DNA of 26,382 bases from a virus: positions 1-26,382 of IMG/VR virus record IMGVR_UViG_3300005827_000060; one strand, given 5' to 3'. Made by a program: the position numbers and the translations under genes. Positions 26,355 through 26,382 of this stretch are shown here, in pieces. Below the pieces are notes generated by a model. The model ran no database searches. It was not told the DNA's origin and saw nothing but the letters and a program-made list of their open reading frames with translations. How positions within the stretch are numbered: position 1 is the stretch's first letter; each line of letters starts with the position of its first letter.

Positions 26355-26382
26355 ATGCCCCCCACACCTTTTACCACTGACC
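26355..26382 (+). CDS. Start of a further gene (cut by window end)
   Basis: ATG 26355 follows TATAGGAGTCTCT, a good ribosome site with the same form as the leader of the membrane gene. Only nine codons, beginning MPPTPFTTD, are visible, so no product can be named. The preceding 40 bases are T/C rich and may hold its promoter, though I see no clear boxes. Confidence 0.45.

Noticed and set aside
16617-26382. Right end of an integrated prophage with host DNA to one side
   Set aside because: Both sides of the att core hold phage genes: the recombination and head genes left, initiator and partition genes right.

Overview
The window is GC-rich (roughly 60% by eye) and consists almost entirely of genes of one temperate, siphovirus-like phage. 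No ribosomal, metabolic or other clearly chromosomal gene is visible. A secreted Thr/Pro-rich protein and a DUF5681-type terminase partner are compatible with a Chloroflexota (Anaerolineae-like) host. That host guess is a weak inference from gene style and has no marker gene behind it.

Layout. From 1 to about 12.3 kb, on the minus strand and read right to left, lies a packaging and morphogenesis module: terminase small-subunit candidate, large terminase, portal fused to a MuF domain, a gp10-like protein, protease fused to a scaffold-like region, major capsid protein, small head proteins, connector, tail terminator candidate, tail tube and a tail-assembly-chaperone-like gene with a possible frameshift site. 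From 12.4 to 13.16 kb is a gene-poor block packed with GTGAC/GTCAC pentamers. From 13.2 to 16.1 kb, minus strand, are a zinc-ribbon protein, a probable recombination protein and small unknowns. At 16.1 to 16.3 kb is a regulatory hub: a perfect 21+21 bp palindrome carrying divergent promoters with almost no leader, plus a possible small RNA. An AlpA/excisionase-like gene, a tRNA-Met 3' half (att core) and a tyrosine integrase follow. From 17.8 to 26.4 kb, plus strand, are small early genes, a replication-initiator-like gene with nested palindromes in its linker, a large ParB-like protein, a membrane protein ending in a winged-helix-like domain, a ParM-like actin, a ParR-like adaptor, a C5-cytosine methyltransferase and a D12-class adenine methyltransferase.

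How it fits together. Phage genes lie on both sides of the integrase/att site, and the tRNA is only a 3' half. This suggests the sequence is the circular or extrachromosomal form (attP) and not a host junction. Plasmid-type partition genes (actin, adaptor, ParB-like) beside integration genes suggest a phage-plasmid or a phage with an actin-based DNA positioning system. The most unusual feature is a dispersed family of GTSAC arrays with conserved 15-17-13 bp spacings. They lie between and after the two methyltransferase genes and again at 12.4 kb, and are candidates for a centromere, origin or methylation-sensitive control region. A second notable feature is a duplicated leader element with a covarying terminator and a possible anti-terminator, placed directly before two late genes.
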